Positions 45,215-53,920 of a DNA stretch of 64,000 nt are shown here, piece after piece. The notes under the pieces were generated by a model. That model saw only the letters and a program-made list of their open reading frames with translations, ran no database searches and was not told the DNA's origin. A program made the position numbers and the translations under genes. The stretch's first letter is position 1, and each line of letters opens with the position of its first letter. Source of the stretch: an uncultured Oscillospiraceae bacterium (lineage in GTDB: Bacteria > Bacillota > Clostridia > Oscillospirales > Oscillospiraceae); the NCBI GenBank assembly GCA_947625815.1, contig CANQPU010000002.1, positions 62,001 to 126,000 of the forward strand. Direction: 5' to 3'.

Positions 45215-47431
45215 ATGATCAGATTACACGATAACGGCTTTTTCTATGGGGGCGAAAGCGGCCTCACCCGGGAGGAGGGCAGGGCAAGGACCATCTCCGG
45301 GCAGATTCTGGCCGCCCACGACCGGGGCGGGAACGGAGAGGGGCTGCGCCTGCGCTTTGACAGCCTCATCTCTCATGACATCACCTATGTCGGCATCATC
45401 CAAACGGCCAAGGGGTCGGGGCTTGAAAAATTTCCGGTGCCCTACGTGATGACGAACTGCCACAACAGCCTGTGCGCCGTGGGCGGCACCATCAACGCCG
45501 ACGACCACGCCTTCGGCCTCTCGGCGGCCAGGAAGTACGGCGGCATTTTCGTGCCGCCCTCCTTCGCCGTCATCCACCAGTACGCCCGGGAGGAGCTGGC
45601 CGGGTGCGGCCGGATGATCCTGGGCTCGGATTCCCACACCCGCTACGGGGCGCTGGGGACCATGGGCGTGGGCGAGGGCGGCCCGGAGATCGTCAAGCAG
45701 CTGCTGGAGGCCACCTATGACATCCCCTATCCCCGGACGGTGCTGGTCTATCTCACCGGCGCGCCCAGGCGCGGCGTGGGCCCGCAGGACGTGGCCATCG
45801 CCCTGTGCGGGGCCGTTTACAAGAACAATTTTGCCCTCAACTCCGTGCTGGAGTTTGCCGGCCCCGGCGTTGCCAGTCTCCCCATGGATTTCCGCATTGG
45901 CATCGACGTAATGACCACGGAGACGGCGTGCCTGTCCTCCGTCTGGCAGACGGACAGCCGGGTGGAGGAGTATTACAGGATCCACGGGCGGCCCGGGGAC
46001 TACAAAAAGCTGGAGCCCGGGAAGGGCGCCTATTACGACGGCTGTGTGGAGATCGACCTGTCCGCCGTGGAGCCCATGATCGCCCTGCCCTTCCACCCCA
46101 GCGAAGCCTATACCATCCGGGAGCTGAAGGCGAACCTCACCGACATCCTGCGTCAGACGGAGAAGTCCGCGGAGGAAAGGTTCGGGGGCAAGGTGAAGCT
46201 GGACCTGATGAGCAAGGTCCGGGACGGCCGGTTCCGGGTGGATCAGGGCGTCATTGCCGGCTGTTCCGGGGGCGTGTACGACAACATCGCCGAGGCGGCG
46301 GCCATTTTGGAGGGCGGGAGCATCGGCACGGGCTACTTTGACCTGTCGGTCTATCCGCCCAGCCTTCCTGTGGCCATGGAGCTGATGGACAACGGCGTGA
46401 CGGCGCGCCTTACGGCGATGGGGGCGGTGTTCAAGCCCTGCTTCTGCGGGCCCTGCTTTGGGGCGGGGGACGTGCCCATGAGCGGGGGCTTCAGCATCCG
46501 CCACTGCACCCGCAACTTCCCCAACCGCGAGGGGAGCAAGCCCTCGGAGGGACAGATGGCCTGCGTGGCGCTGATGGACGCCCGGTCCATCGCCGCCACC
46601 GCCCGGTGCGGCGGCGTCCTCACGGGGGCCGACGAGATCGACTACGAGCCCCCCGCGGCCGTGGAGCGCCGGTATGACCGGACCCCCTATGAAAAACGCG
46701 TTTACAACGGCTTCGGCCATCCCCACCCGGAGGAGGAGCTCCGGCTGGGGCCCAATATTACCGAGTGGCCGGCGATCCCGGCGCTTTCGGAGAATATCGT
46801 CCTGGAGCTGGCCTCCGTCCTGCGGGACCCGGTGACCACCACCGACGAGCTGATCCCCTCCGGCGACACCTCCAGCTACCGCTCCAACCCCCTGAAGCTG
46901 GCCACCTTCGCCCTCTCCCGGCGCGATCCCGGTTATGTGGGCCGCGCCGACCGTATCGCGGAGCGGGGGAAGGGGGAGCCGGACGCGGAGCTTTTGAAAA
47001 TCTACGGGGCGCTGGGCGTCACGGACGCGGAGAACACCGCCTTCGCCTCCGCCATCTTCGCCAACCGCCCCGGCGACGGCTCGGCCAGGGAGCAGGCGGC
47101 CTCCTGCCAGCGGGTGCTGGGGGGCGCAGCCAACATCTGCTATGAGTACGCCACCAAGCGCTACCGCTCCAACTGCATCAACTGGGGCATTTTGCCCTTT
47201 AATCTGGACGAAAGCACCGAATTTCCCTATGAGGTGGGCGACTATGTGTACGTCCCCGGCATTAGGACAGCCGTGGCAAACGGGGCCAGGGAGGTCCCGG
47301 CCAGGGTCCTCTCCGGCGGAGACGTCCATGAGATTACCCTGAAGCTCCCGGAGCTTACGCAAAAGGAGCGGGAGATCATTCTGACGGGATGCCTGATGAA
47401 CTGGTATGCGGCGGCGTCGCGGGAAAAGTGA
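45215..47431 (+). CDS. acn: Aconitase-family hydratase
   Basis: 738 residues. Aconitase superfamily: VMTNCHNSLCAVGG, GSDSHTRYGALGTMGVGEGG, the Fe-S cysteines in CFCGPCFGAG, and a C-terminal swivel domain. Shorter than classical AcnA (about 890 residues) and like the compact clostridial hydratases. Interconverts citrate and isocitrate; the isocitrate dehydrogenase gene 10 bp downstream and the divergent citrate synthase support that substrate over homoaconitate or 2-methylcitrate. SD GAGGTG. Confidence 0.9.
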   Translation: MIRLHDNGFFYGGESGLTREEGRARTISGQILAAHDRGGNGEGLRLRFDSLISHDITYVGIIQTAKGSGLEKFPVPYVMTNCHNSLCAVGGTINADDHAFGLSAARKYGGIFVPPSFAVIHQYAREELAGCGRMILGSDSHTRYGALGTMGVGEGGPEIVKQLLEATYDIPYPRTVLVYLTGAPRRGVGPQDVAIALCGAVYKNNFALNSVLEFAGPGVASLPMDFRIGIDVMTTETACLSSVWQTDSRVEEYYRIHGRPGDYKKLEPGKGAYYDGCVEIDLSAVEPMIALPFHPSEAYTIRELKANLTDILRQTEKSAEERFGGKVKLDLMSKVRDGRFRVDQGVIAGCSGGVYDNIAEAAAILEGGSIGTGYFDLSVYPPSLPVAMELMDNGVTARLTAMGAVFKPCFCGPCFGAGDVPMSGGFSIRHCTRNFPNREGSKPSEGQMACVALMDARSIAATARCGGVLTGADEIDYEPPAAVERRYDRTPYEKRVYNGFGHPHPEEELRLGPNITEWPAIPALSENIVLELASVLRDPVTTTDELIPSGDTSSYRSNPLKLATFALSRRDPGYVGRADRIAERGKGEPDAELLKIYGALGVTDAENTAFASAIFANRPGDGSAREQAASCQRVLGGAANICYEYATKRYRSNCINWGILPFNLDESTEFPYEVGDYVYVPGIRTAVANGAREVPARVLSGGDVHEITLKLPELTQKEREIILTGCLMNWYAAASREK

Positions 47432-47441
47432 GGAACATAGT

Positions 47442-48650
47442 ATGTCAAAGATCAAAATGAACCCCATCGTGGAGATGGACGGAGACGAGATGACCAGGAT
47501 CATCTGGCAGGAGATCAAGGAGGAGCTTTTAAGCCCCTTTGTGGAGCTGAACACCGAGTATTACGACCTGGGGCTCCCCAACCGGGACCTGACAGCCGAC
47601 CGGGTGACGGAGGAGGCCGCCGAGGCCGCCAGGCGCGTGCACGTGGCCGTGAAGTGCGCCACCATCACCCCCAACGCCCAGCGGGTGGAGGAGTACAAGC
47701 TCCACGAGATGTGGAAGAGCCCCAACGCCACCATCCGCGCGGCGCTGGACGGAACGGTCTTCCGCGCCCCCATCATGACCCGGCGCATAAAGCCCGTGGT
47801 CAGCACCTGGGAAGCGCCCATCACCATCGCCCGCCACGCCTACGGGGACGTGTACAAGGCCACGGAGTACCGGGTCCCGGGCCCGGGGAAGGCGGAGCTT
47901 GTGTTCACCGGCGAGAGCGGCGAGAGCTTCCGCCAGACGGTCTACGACTACGAGTGCCCCGGCGTCCTCCAGTCCATGTTCAACAAGGACAGCTCCATCG
48001 AGGCCTTCGCCAGGTCCTGCTTTGAGTACGCCCTCTCCGTTCGTCAGGACCTGTGGTTCTCCACCAAGGACACCATCTCCAAGCAGTACGATCAGACCTT
48101 CAAGCTCATTTTCCAGCGGATCTACGACACGGAGTACGCGGACCGGTTCGACTCCGCGGGCATCCACTATTTTTACACCCTCATCGACGACGCGGTGGCC
48201 CGGGTCATCCGCTCCAGGGGCGGCTTTATCTGGGCCTGCAAGAACTACGACGGCGACGTGATGAGCGACATGGTCTCCACCGCCTTCGGTAGTCTTGCCA
48301 TGATGACCAGCGTCCTGGTCAGCCCCGACGGCAACTTTGAGTATGAGGCCGCCCACGGCACCGTGACCCGCCACTATTACCGGTATCTGAAAGGCGAGCG
48401 AACCTCCACCAACCCCGTAGCCACCATCTTTGCCTGGTCCGGGGCCCTCCGCAAGCGCGGGGAGCTGGACGGGAACGGGGCGCTGGCGGCCTTTGCCGAC
48501 GCCCTGGAGAAGGCCGTCCTGGACACCATCAACGCCGGCACCATGACCGGAGACCTGGCCGCCCTGTGCCCGGATCCGGATGTGAAGCGGGTCGATACCG
48601 GGGACTTTATCCGGGCCGTCCGGGCGGAGCTGGAAAAACGGCCCCTTTGA
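47442..48650 (+). CDS. icd: NADP-dependent isocitrate dehydrogenase (eukaryotic-type)
   Basis: 402 residues, the dimeric family shared with eukaryotic cytosolic/mitochondrial IDH (NPIVEMDGDEMTRIIW, TITPDE-region variant TITPNAQRVEEY, YDGDVMSDM, AAHGTVTRHYY). Oxidatively decarboxylates isocitrate to 2-oxoglutarate, supplying NADPH and glutamate carbon. The ATG at 47442 (MSKIKMNPI) has GAGG upstream; an extension to 47406 lies inside the aconitase 3' end. Co-transcribed with aconitase. Confidence 0.95.
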   Translation: MSKIKMNPIVEMDGDEMTRIIWQEIKEELLSPFVELNTEYYDLGLPNRDLTADRVTEEAAEAARRVHVAVKCATITPNAQRVEEYKLHEMWKSPNATIRAALDGTVFRAPIMTRRIKPVVSTWEAPITIARHAYGDVYKATEYRVPGPGKAELVFTGESGESFRQTVYDYECPGVLQSMFNKDSSIEAFARSCFEYALSVRQDLWFSTKDTISKQYDQTFKLIFQRIYDTEYADRFDSAGIHYFYTLIDDAVARVIRSRGGFIWACKNYDGDVMSDMVSTAFGSLAMMTSVLVSPDGNFEYEAAHGTVTRHYYRYLKGERTSTNPVATIFAWSGALRKRGELDGNGALAAFADALEKAVLDTINAGTMTGDLAALCPDPDVKRVDTGDFIRAVRAELEKRPL

Positions 48651-48697
48651 AAACGGGTCTGCCTGTCTATTCTATGTGGCCTGACCTTACAAAATGA

Positions 48698-48728
48698 CGC
48701 CGCCCGGAGGTTTTTCCTCCGGGCGGCG
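48698..48728. terminator. Intrinsic terminator between convergent icd and ackA
   Basis: 13-bp perfect stem CGCCGCCCGGAGG / CCTCCGGGCGGCG with a T5 loop. A T7 run follows 11 bases later on the plus strand; the minus-strand tail is TCATTTTG. Confidence 0.75.
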
Positions 48729-48744
48729 CTGTGTATCGGTTTTT

Positions 48745-49938
48745 TTATTTTACCAGCTCCGCAGTGTCCATGGCGATCATGAGCTCCTCGTTGGTGGGGA
48801 TGACGAAGACCTTGACCTTGGAATCGGCGGCGGAGATCTCCTCCTTGCCCCGGGTGGCGTTGCACTTGGGGCAGATCTTCACGCCCATGTACTCAAGGCC
48901 GGAGGCGATGCGCATACGCATGTCCGCGTCGTTCTCGCCCACGCCGGCGGTGAAGACGATGGCGTCCACCCCGCCCATGGCGGCGGCATAGGCGCCGATG
49001 TACTTCTTCACCTCATAGGCGAACTTGTCCAGAGCCAGGGCCGCCCGCTCGTTGCCCTCCCTGGCGGCGGCGGACAGATCCCGGAAGTCGGAGCTGACGC
49101 CGGAGATGCCCAGGACGCCGGACTTCTTGTTGAGGACGCCCAGCATCTCCTTGATGTCCCAGCCGTAACGGCCCATCAGATACTCCATGATGGTGGGGTC
49201 GATGTCGCCGGAGCGGGTGCCCATGGGGAAGCCGGCGAGGGGCCCCAGGCCCATGGAGGTGTCCACTACCTTGCCGTCCACGATGGCGGCCAGGCTGGAG
49301 CCGTTGCCCAGGTGGCAGGAGATGATCTTCGTCCCCTCGGGATGTCCCTCGCGGCCCAGGGCGCGGAGGGCCTGGCCGGCGATGTACTTGTGGGAGGTGC
49401 CGTGGAAGCCGTAGCGCCGTACGCCGTCCTTCTCGTAGTACTCATAGGGCAGGGCATAAATGTACGCCTTGGGGGGCATGGTCTGGTGGAAGGCGGTGTC
49501 GAAGACGGCCACCTGCTTTTTCCCGGGCATGGCCTCCATGCAGGCGCGGATGCCCATGAGGTTGGCGGGATTGTGGAGGGGCCCGAAGGGGATGCACCGC
49601 TCGATGGCGGCGATGACGTTGTCGTCGATGACGCAGCTGGCGGCGAACTCGGCCCCGCCGTGTACCACCCGGTGACCCACGGCGTCGATCTCATCGGTGG
49701 AGCGGATGACGCCCTTTTCGGGATCCACCAGCGCGTCCATGACGGCCTTGATGGCCTCGTTGTGGGTCGGCATGGGGATGTCCTGCTTCACGTCGTCCCG
49801 GCCCGGGACCTTGTGGGTGAGGCGGCCGTCGATGCCGATGCGCTCGCAAAGGCCCTTGGCGTAGACCTGCCCGGACTCGGAGTCCATGAGCTGATATTTG
49901 AGAGAGGAGGAGCCGGCGTTGATCACAAGAATTTTCAT
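48745..49938 (-). CDS. ackA: Acetate kinase
   Basis: 397 residues. ASKHA fold with MKILVINAGSSSLKYQL at the N-terminus, the catalytic HRVVHGG region, HLGNGSSLAA and FTAGVGEND near the C-terminus. Converts acetyl phosphate + ADP to acetate + ATP, the main ATP-yielding step of clostridial fermentation. The ATG at 49938 is preferred: GGAAGG is 8 nt away, but 2 nt from the ATG at 49944. No pta lies beside it. Divergent from tmcAL, which consumes acetate. Confidence 0.96.
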   Translation of the reverse strand: MKILVINAGSSSLKYQLMDSESGQVYAKGLCERIGIDGRLTHKVPGRDDVKQDIPMPTHNEAIKAVMDALVDPEKGVIRSTDEIDAVGHRVVHGGAEFAASCVIDDNVIAAIERCIPFGPLHNPANLMGIRACMEAMPGKKQVAVFDTAFHQTMPPKAYIYALPYEYYEKDGVRRYGFHGTSHKYIAGQALRALGREGHPEGTKIISCHLGNGSSLAAIVDGKVVDTSMGLGPLAGFPMGTRSGDIDPTIMEYLMGRYGWDIKEMLGVLNKKSGVLGISGVSSDFRDLSAAAREGNERAALALDKFAYEVKKYIGAYAAAMGGVDAIVFTAGVGENDADMRMRIASGLEYMGVKICPKCNATRGKEEISAADSKVKVFVIPTNEELMIAMDTAELVK

Positions 49939-49953
49939 TTTCATTACCTTCCC

Positions 49954-49982
49954 TTGTAAATTAGTTGGCGGGGGTATAAAAT
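49954..49982 (+). promoter_or_regulatory. Promoter of tmcAL
   Basis: TTGTAA (49954-49959) and TAAAAT (49977-49982), spacer 17 bp. The -10 runs into the palindrome at 49980-49995. Confidence 0.55.
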
Positions 49983-49995
49983 AGATATATCTATT
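49980..49995. promoter_or_regulatory. 16-bp perfect palindrome shared by the divergent ackA and tmcAL promoters
   Basis: AATAGATATATCTATT equals its own reverse complement. It covers the tmcAL -10/start region and abuts the ackA -10, so one bound dimer could affect both genes. Confidence 0.5.
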
Positions 49996-50021
49996 CTAAA
50001 CCATCTTCGCGGTTTAGACAA
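49993..50021 (-). promoter_or_regulatory. Promoter of ackA with an inverted repeat in its spacer
   Basis: Minus strand TTGTCT (50021-50016) and TAGAAT (49998-49993), spacer 17 bp. An inverted repeat TCTAAACC / GGTTTAGA (49995-50002, 50011-50018) spans the promoter; in the plus-strand tmcAL leader the same repeat could form a hairpin followed by CACTTTTTTG, an attenuator-like arrangement. Confidence 0.55.
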
Positions 50022-50049
50022 CACTTTTTTGCCTCCGGGGGGAAAAATC

Positions 50050-51321
50050 ATGCAAATCACCGGGATCATCTGTGAATATAACCCCTTCCACCTGGGGCAC
50101 CTGTATCAGATGGAGGCGGCCCGTGCCGCGTCGGGGGAGGACGCCGCCGTGGTGTGCGTCATGAGCGGGAACTTTGTCCAGCGGGGGGAGCCGGCAGTGG
50201 TGAACAAGGCCGCCAGGGCGGAAATGGCCGTCCGCTGCGGGGCGGATTTGGTCGTGGAGCTCCCCCTTCCCTGGGCCATGGCCTCCGCGGAGCGGTTTGC
50301 CGCCGGGGGCGTGGCGCTTTTGGAGGCCCTGGGCGCGGACAGCATCGCCTTCGGCAGTGAGTGCGGGCAGATCGGGAGGCTGGAGAGGCTGGCCGGGGCA
50401 CTCCTGAGAGAGCAGACGCAGGAGCTCATCAAAAAAGAGCTCCTCGCCGGCGTCCCTTACGCCGCGGCGAGGGAGCGCGCGCTGGAGAAGCTCCTGGGGG
50501 AGGACGCCGCGCTCCTGCGCGGGCCCAACGACAATCTGGCGGTGGAGTATCTGAAGGCCGCGGCGGCGCGGGGGGCGTCGATGCGGCCCATTGCCGTACC
50601 CAGAGCCGGCGCGCGGCACGACGCCGGCGCGGCGGAGGGGACCGCCAGCGCCTCCCACATCCGGGGGATGCTGGCACGGGGCGAGGACCCCGCGGCCTGG
50701 ATGCCCGGGGCCGCGGCGGAGATCCTGCGGCGGGAGCTGGCCGCCGGCCGCGGGCCGGTGACGGCGGAGTCGGCCCGGGACGCCCTTATGTACCGCCTGC
50801 GGACCATGAGCGAGGAGGAGTTCCGGGCGCTGCCCGACGGCGGAGAGGGGCTGTGGCTGCGGTTCATGCGGTACGCCAGGACGGAGCCGACGCCGGAGGC
50901 GGTGCTGGCGGCGGTGAAGACAAAGCGCTACGCGCTGGCCAGACTCCGGCGGATGATGTTCAGCGCCCTGTTGGGCGTGACGGCGGACATGCGCGGCGGG
51001 ACGCCGCCGTATATCCGGGTCCTGGCCATCGGGGGCCGCGGACGCCAGGTCCTGCGGCAGGCCAAGGCCGCCGCGGTCCTGCCCGTCGTCACCAAACCCG
51101 CCGCGGCCAGGCGGCTGGATGACGGGGCGCGGGCGGTCTTTGAGCTGGAGGCGCGGGCGGGGGACCTGTACGCGCTCCTTTATCCCGCCGCCGACCAACG
51201 CCGGGGCGGGGGAGAGTGGACCGTGTCGCCGGCGGTGGCGGGCGTCACGCCCTCACCAGCTGCGTCCCCGGATAGTAGCTTTCCAGTATCTCCTCAAACC
51301 CCAGCCCCCCCCTCGCCATGA
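50050..51321 (+). CDS. tmcAL: tRNA-Met cytidine acetate ligase TmcAL (YlbM)
   Basis: 423 residues. Nucleotidyltransferase-like N-terminus ICEYNPFHLGHLYQ with the HxGH motif, then SGNFVQRGEPA and SIAFGSECG. TmcAL activates acetate with ATP and forms N4-acetylcytidine at position 34 of elongator tRNA-Met. Start at 50050: MQITGIICEYNPFH matches homologues, with GGGGGG about 7 nt upstream. The last ~25 residues are Pro/Ser/Ala-rich and overlap the convergent spoIID 3' end by 77 bp, so the tail may be a non-conserved extension. Confidence 0.93.
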   Translation: MQITGIICEYNPFHLGHLYQMEAARAASGEDAAVVCVMSGNFVQRGEPAVVNKAARAEMAVRCGADLVVELPLPWAMASAERFAAGGVALLEALGADSIAFGSECGQIGRLERLAGALLREQTQELIKKELLAGVPYAAARERALEKLLGEDAALLRGPNDNLAVEYLKAAAARGASMRPIAVPRAGARHDAGAAEGTASASHIRGMLARGEDPAAWMPGAAAEILRRELAAGRGPVTAESARDALMYRLRTMSEEEFRALPDGGEGLWLRFMRYARTEPTPEAVLAAVKTKRYALARLRRMMFSALLGVTADMRGGTPPYIRVLAIGGRGRQVLRQAKAAAVLPVVTKPAAARRLDDGARAVFELEARAGDLYALLYPAADQRRGGGEWTVSPAVAGVTPSPAASPDSSFPVSPQTPAPPSP

Positions 51322-52252
51322 CGTTGGCACCGTACTGGCTCATGCCCACCCCGTGGCCGTATCCCCGGGTGGTCATGGTGATCGTGGACTCCCCCACATC
51401 CAGGGTGATGGCGGCGCTCCGAAGCCCGAAGAGGGAGCGGAGCTGGGCGCCCGTGAGGAAAACGCCGCCTATGCTGACCGATCCGAGCCGGCCGGACCCG
51501 TCCAGAACGGAGGCGCCGATCCACTCGGACAGGTCGCCCGTGAGATCGGCCTGCGGGTAACGCTCCAGGACCGTCTCGCGGAATTCCTTGGCGGAGACGG
51601 TGACCGAGGCCACAAAATTGGGGACGTCGGCCTCGGATTCCGGGCTGTCCACGCTGACGAGATAGGGCAGCGCCCCCGGCCACAGCTCCCCGCTGGCCTG
51701 GGTCCTCCCGGGGGAGGAGGAGTGGAAGACGGCCAGGGCGGGCTCCCCTTCGTAGGCGAGGTACATGTCCGCCGTGGAGTCCACCGCCGCGGTGATCTTG
51801 GCCATATTGGCGTCAAAATCCGCGCCCCACTTGCCCCGGAGATATTCCTCCGGCTTCCAGGCGGCGCAGCAGGAGCTGTCGGTGCAGATGTCCGCCTCCG
51901 GGTGAGCGGAGGGGCGGTGAAGGCGCTTGCAGAAGAGATAGGAGCGGAGCGCCACGGCCTGGGCGCGCAGGGCCTCCGGCTCAAAGGACGCCGGCATCTC
52001 CGCGGCCACCGCGCCCAGGAGATAGTCCCGGACGGTGACGGTGAGGAGCTTGTCCCCGTCCAGGAGAACGACGGGGTCGGCGTCCCCCGGCTCGTATTCG
52101 GGACTGTCCGGGACGTAGAAGGGAGCGCCGCCCTCCTCCGGGGAGACGTCCTCCGGGTCGGCGGGAGCCTCCGCGAAGTTCCAGGAGGCCGCCACGGGAA
52201 AAATGAGCGCAAAAAGGACGAGAACGACGGACAGCAGCAGAATAACTTTCAA
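51245..52252 (-). CDS. spoIID: Stage II sporulation protein D (SpoIID)
   Basis: 335 residues. One membrane anchor at the N-terminus (about 2-22), then the SpoIID domain: VRDYLLGAVAAEMPASFEPE, LRAQAVALRSYLF, SSPGRTQASGE and the C-terminal RGYGHGVGMSQYGANVMA. A lytic transglycosylase that thins septal peptidoglycan so the mother cell can engulf the forespore. TTG at 52252 is chosen because GGAGGT lies 5 nt upstream; the TTG at 52288 has none. Confirms a spore former. Confidence 0.93.
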   Translation of the reverse strand: MKVILLLSVVLVLFALIFPVAASWNFAEAPADPEDVSPEEGGAPFYVPDSPEYEPGDADPVVLLDGDKLLTVTVRDYLLGAVAAEMPASFEPEALRAQAVALRSYLFCKRLHRPSAHPEADICTDSSCCAAWKPEEYLRGKWGADFDANMAKITAAVDSTADMYLAYEGEPALAVFHSSSPGRTQASGELWPGALPYLVSVDSPESEADVPNFVASVTVSAKEFRETVLERYPQADLTGDLSEWIGASVLDGSGRLGSVSIGGVFLTGAQLRSLFGLRSAAITLDVGESTITMTTRGYGHGVGMSQYGANVMARGGLGFEEILESYYPGTQLVRA

Positions 52253-52271
52253 TTTGGACCTCCACACGCCA

Positions 52272-52300
52272 TTGACTTGCCGGGGCAAGCGTTGTAAAAT
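52272..52300 (+). promoter_or_regulatory. sigma-A promoter with an inverted repeat in the spacer
   Basis: TTGACT (52272-52277) and TAAAAT (52295-52300), spacer 17 bp. CTTGCC-GG-GGCAAG (52276-52289) fills the spacer, a typical place for a repressor operator. Drives the membrane protein gene at 52360. Confidence 0.55.
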
Positions 52301-52359
52301 AGGGATGCACGGCGGGCTTGGCCCGCTTGAGACAAATCTATTCGGGTCGGGTGCGGAAT

Positions 52360-53160
52360 ATGAAAAAAATGCGCTGTCTGCCGCTGGCAGCTCTCCTTTT
52401 GGGCGCTGTCGGGGCGTTTTTGAGATATACGGAGCTTAAAACGGGCTTTGACCCGGTGAGCGGGCTGGCAAGTCCCGGCTGTGCCGCCAGGTGGCTGCTG
52501 GAGGCGCTGTCCGCGGCGGTGCTCGCCGCGTGCGTGCTGCTCAGCGTCTGGACCGGCCGGAAGCTTGAGGCGGAGAGCTCCTTCAAAAAGGCGTTTTATA
52601 CAAGGAACTATTTCCAATTCGCGGCCATGGCGCTTCTGGGGCTGGCCGTCGTCGTCTGCGGGATTGTGTCCTGCACCCTTCAGGAGCTCATGGGGCTGAC
52701 CGGCATGGCCCGGTGGGTGTTCCTGGGCCTGCTGATCCTGTCCGGACTGGGGATGACCGTCAAGGCCGTCAACGCCTACACCCAGCGGGACTCCTCGGCC
52801 CTGAGACTGGGCAGCGTTATCCCCGCGGTGTTTTACTGCTACTGGCTGGTGGCCCTCTACCGGATGAACGCCGGGAATCCCGTGCTGGCGGACTTCCTTT
52901 ACGGGTGCCTGGCCTTCGCCGCGACGTCCCTGGGCGCCTGTTACAGCGCCGGATACGCCTTTGGGCGGGGGGCTCCCCGGGGCACCGTCCTGACGGGCCT
53001 GCTCTCCGTCTATTTGCTGGCGGTGACGGCCGCCGACGTCTGGCCCCTGCCGCTCCGGCTGGCTATCGTCGCCACGGCGGCATATACGGCCGTGGAGAGC
53101 GCCTGCTTCCTCTCCACCCTGAAGGAAAAAGGGACGGAGGACGCGGGGGAGGAGAGCTGA
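52360..53160 (+). CDS. Polytopic membrane protein of unknown function
   Basis: 266 residues with about seven hydrophobic segments and short loops; a basic C-terminal LKEKGTEDAGEES tail. The ATG at 52360 (MKKMRCLPLA) gives a normal insertion signal; SD is weak (GCGGA). I recognise no family or catalytic motif. It shares direction and a 66-bp gap with the zinc-ribbon membrane protein, so they may form one operon. Confidence 0.7.
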   Translation: MKKMRCLPLAALLLGAVGAFLRYTELKTGFDPVSGLASPGCAARWLLEALSAAVLAACVLLSVWTGRKLEAESSFKKAFYTRNYFQFAAMALLGLAVVVCGIVSCTLQELMGLTGMARWVFLGLLILSGLGMTVKAVNAYTQRDSSALRLGSVIPAVFYCYWLVALYRMNAGNPVLADFLYGCLAFAATSLGACYSAGYAFGRGAPRGTVLTGLLSVYLLAVTAADVWPLPLRLAIVATAAYTAVESACFLSTLKEKGTEDAGEES

Positions 53161-53226
53161 CCTGACCGGTATTCCCGGCGGGACGGCCGCCGGTGAGATC
53201 GCTTGCAAATGAGGAGGAAAAACAGT

Positions 53227-53829
53227 ATGATGTGCAGAAAATGCGGGCAGAGCATCCCCAGGGACGCGGACAGGTGTCCCAACTGCGGCGCTCCCGCTCC
53301 CGCGCGCCGGCCGGAGCGCCGGAGCGTCTCCCGCGCCGCCAATCCCAAGCTGGCCGCCAAGATCCCCTTTATGCTCATGGGGCTGGCGCTTCTCCATCTG
53401 GTGGAGATCGGGACCTGGTTCATCCCCGCCATCCGCATGGACACCGAGGGCGTCCTGTCGGGAAGGCTGTCGCTTTTTAAGCTCCTGGGCACCTTTTCGG
53501 GCGCCGGGTCCCTGGGGGCGCTGTTCATCCTGCTCGACGCGGCCATGCTGATCGCGGCCCTGTGCGCCGTCTATCTGGCCCTGATGCCGGTTTTCCGGGG
53601 CGGGAACGGGCGGCGGATGCGCATGGTGACCTCCAAGGTCACGGTGCTGGCCCACGCCGCGATCCTGCTGGGCCTGTACGGCATCTACAGCAGCATCGGA
53701 AAGGACGAGGGCTACGCCGCCGTCCTGCTCCCCGGAGGGGTGCTACAGCTCGTCCTGTGCGCCGGCATCCTCGTCCTCACGATGGTGATCTCCTATGCCA
53801 GCAGGCAGAAAAAGGTGGACAGGATTTAA
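53227..53829 (+). CDS. Zinc-ribbon membrane protein of unknown function
   Basis: 200 residues. N-terminal zinc ribbon MMCRKCGQ ... CPNCGAP (two CxxC knuckles), a basic Arg-rich linker (about 25-45), then four membrane helices. This zinc_ribbon-plus-helices layout is common in Firmicutes and has no assigned activity. ATG at 53227 has GAGGAGG 9 nt upstream. Confidence 0.78.
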   Translation: MMCRKCGQSIPRDADRCPNCGAPAPARRPERRSVSRAANPKLAAKIPFMLMGLALLHLVEIGTWFIPAIRMDTEGVLSGRLSLFKLLGTFSGAGSLGALFILLDAAMLIAALCAVYLALMPVFRGGNGRRMRMVTSKVTVLAHAAILLGLYGIYSSIGKDEGYAAVLLPGGVLQLVLCAGILVLTMVISYASRQKKVDRI

Positions 53830-53845
53830 ACCCCACCTGGCAAAC

Positions 53846-53881
53846 AAAAAAGCAGGCATTTTTCAAATGCCTGCTTTTTTT
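53846..53881. terminator. Bidirectional intrinsic terminator
   Basis: 15-bp stem AAAAAAGCAGGCATT / AATGCCTGCTTTTTT with loop TTTCA; T-runs on both strands. Separates the zinc-ribbon gene from the convergent M3 peptidase gene. Confidence 0.92.
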
Positions 53882-53920
53882 CATGGGAGGGACGGGGCTT
53901 TCTGCCGGATGAGGGGCGGA

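Noticed and set aside
49995..50030. Hairpin plus T6 as a plain terminator for ackA or an upstream gene
   Set aside because: No gene is transcribed toward it from the left on the plus strand (ackA runs the other way); it is interpreted as operator or leader structure instead.
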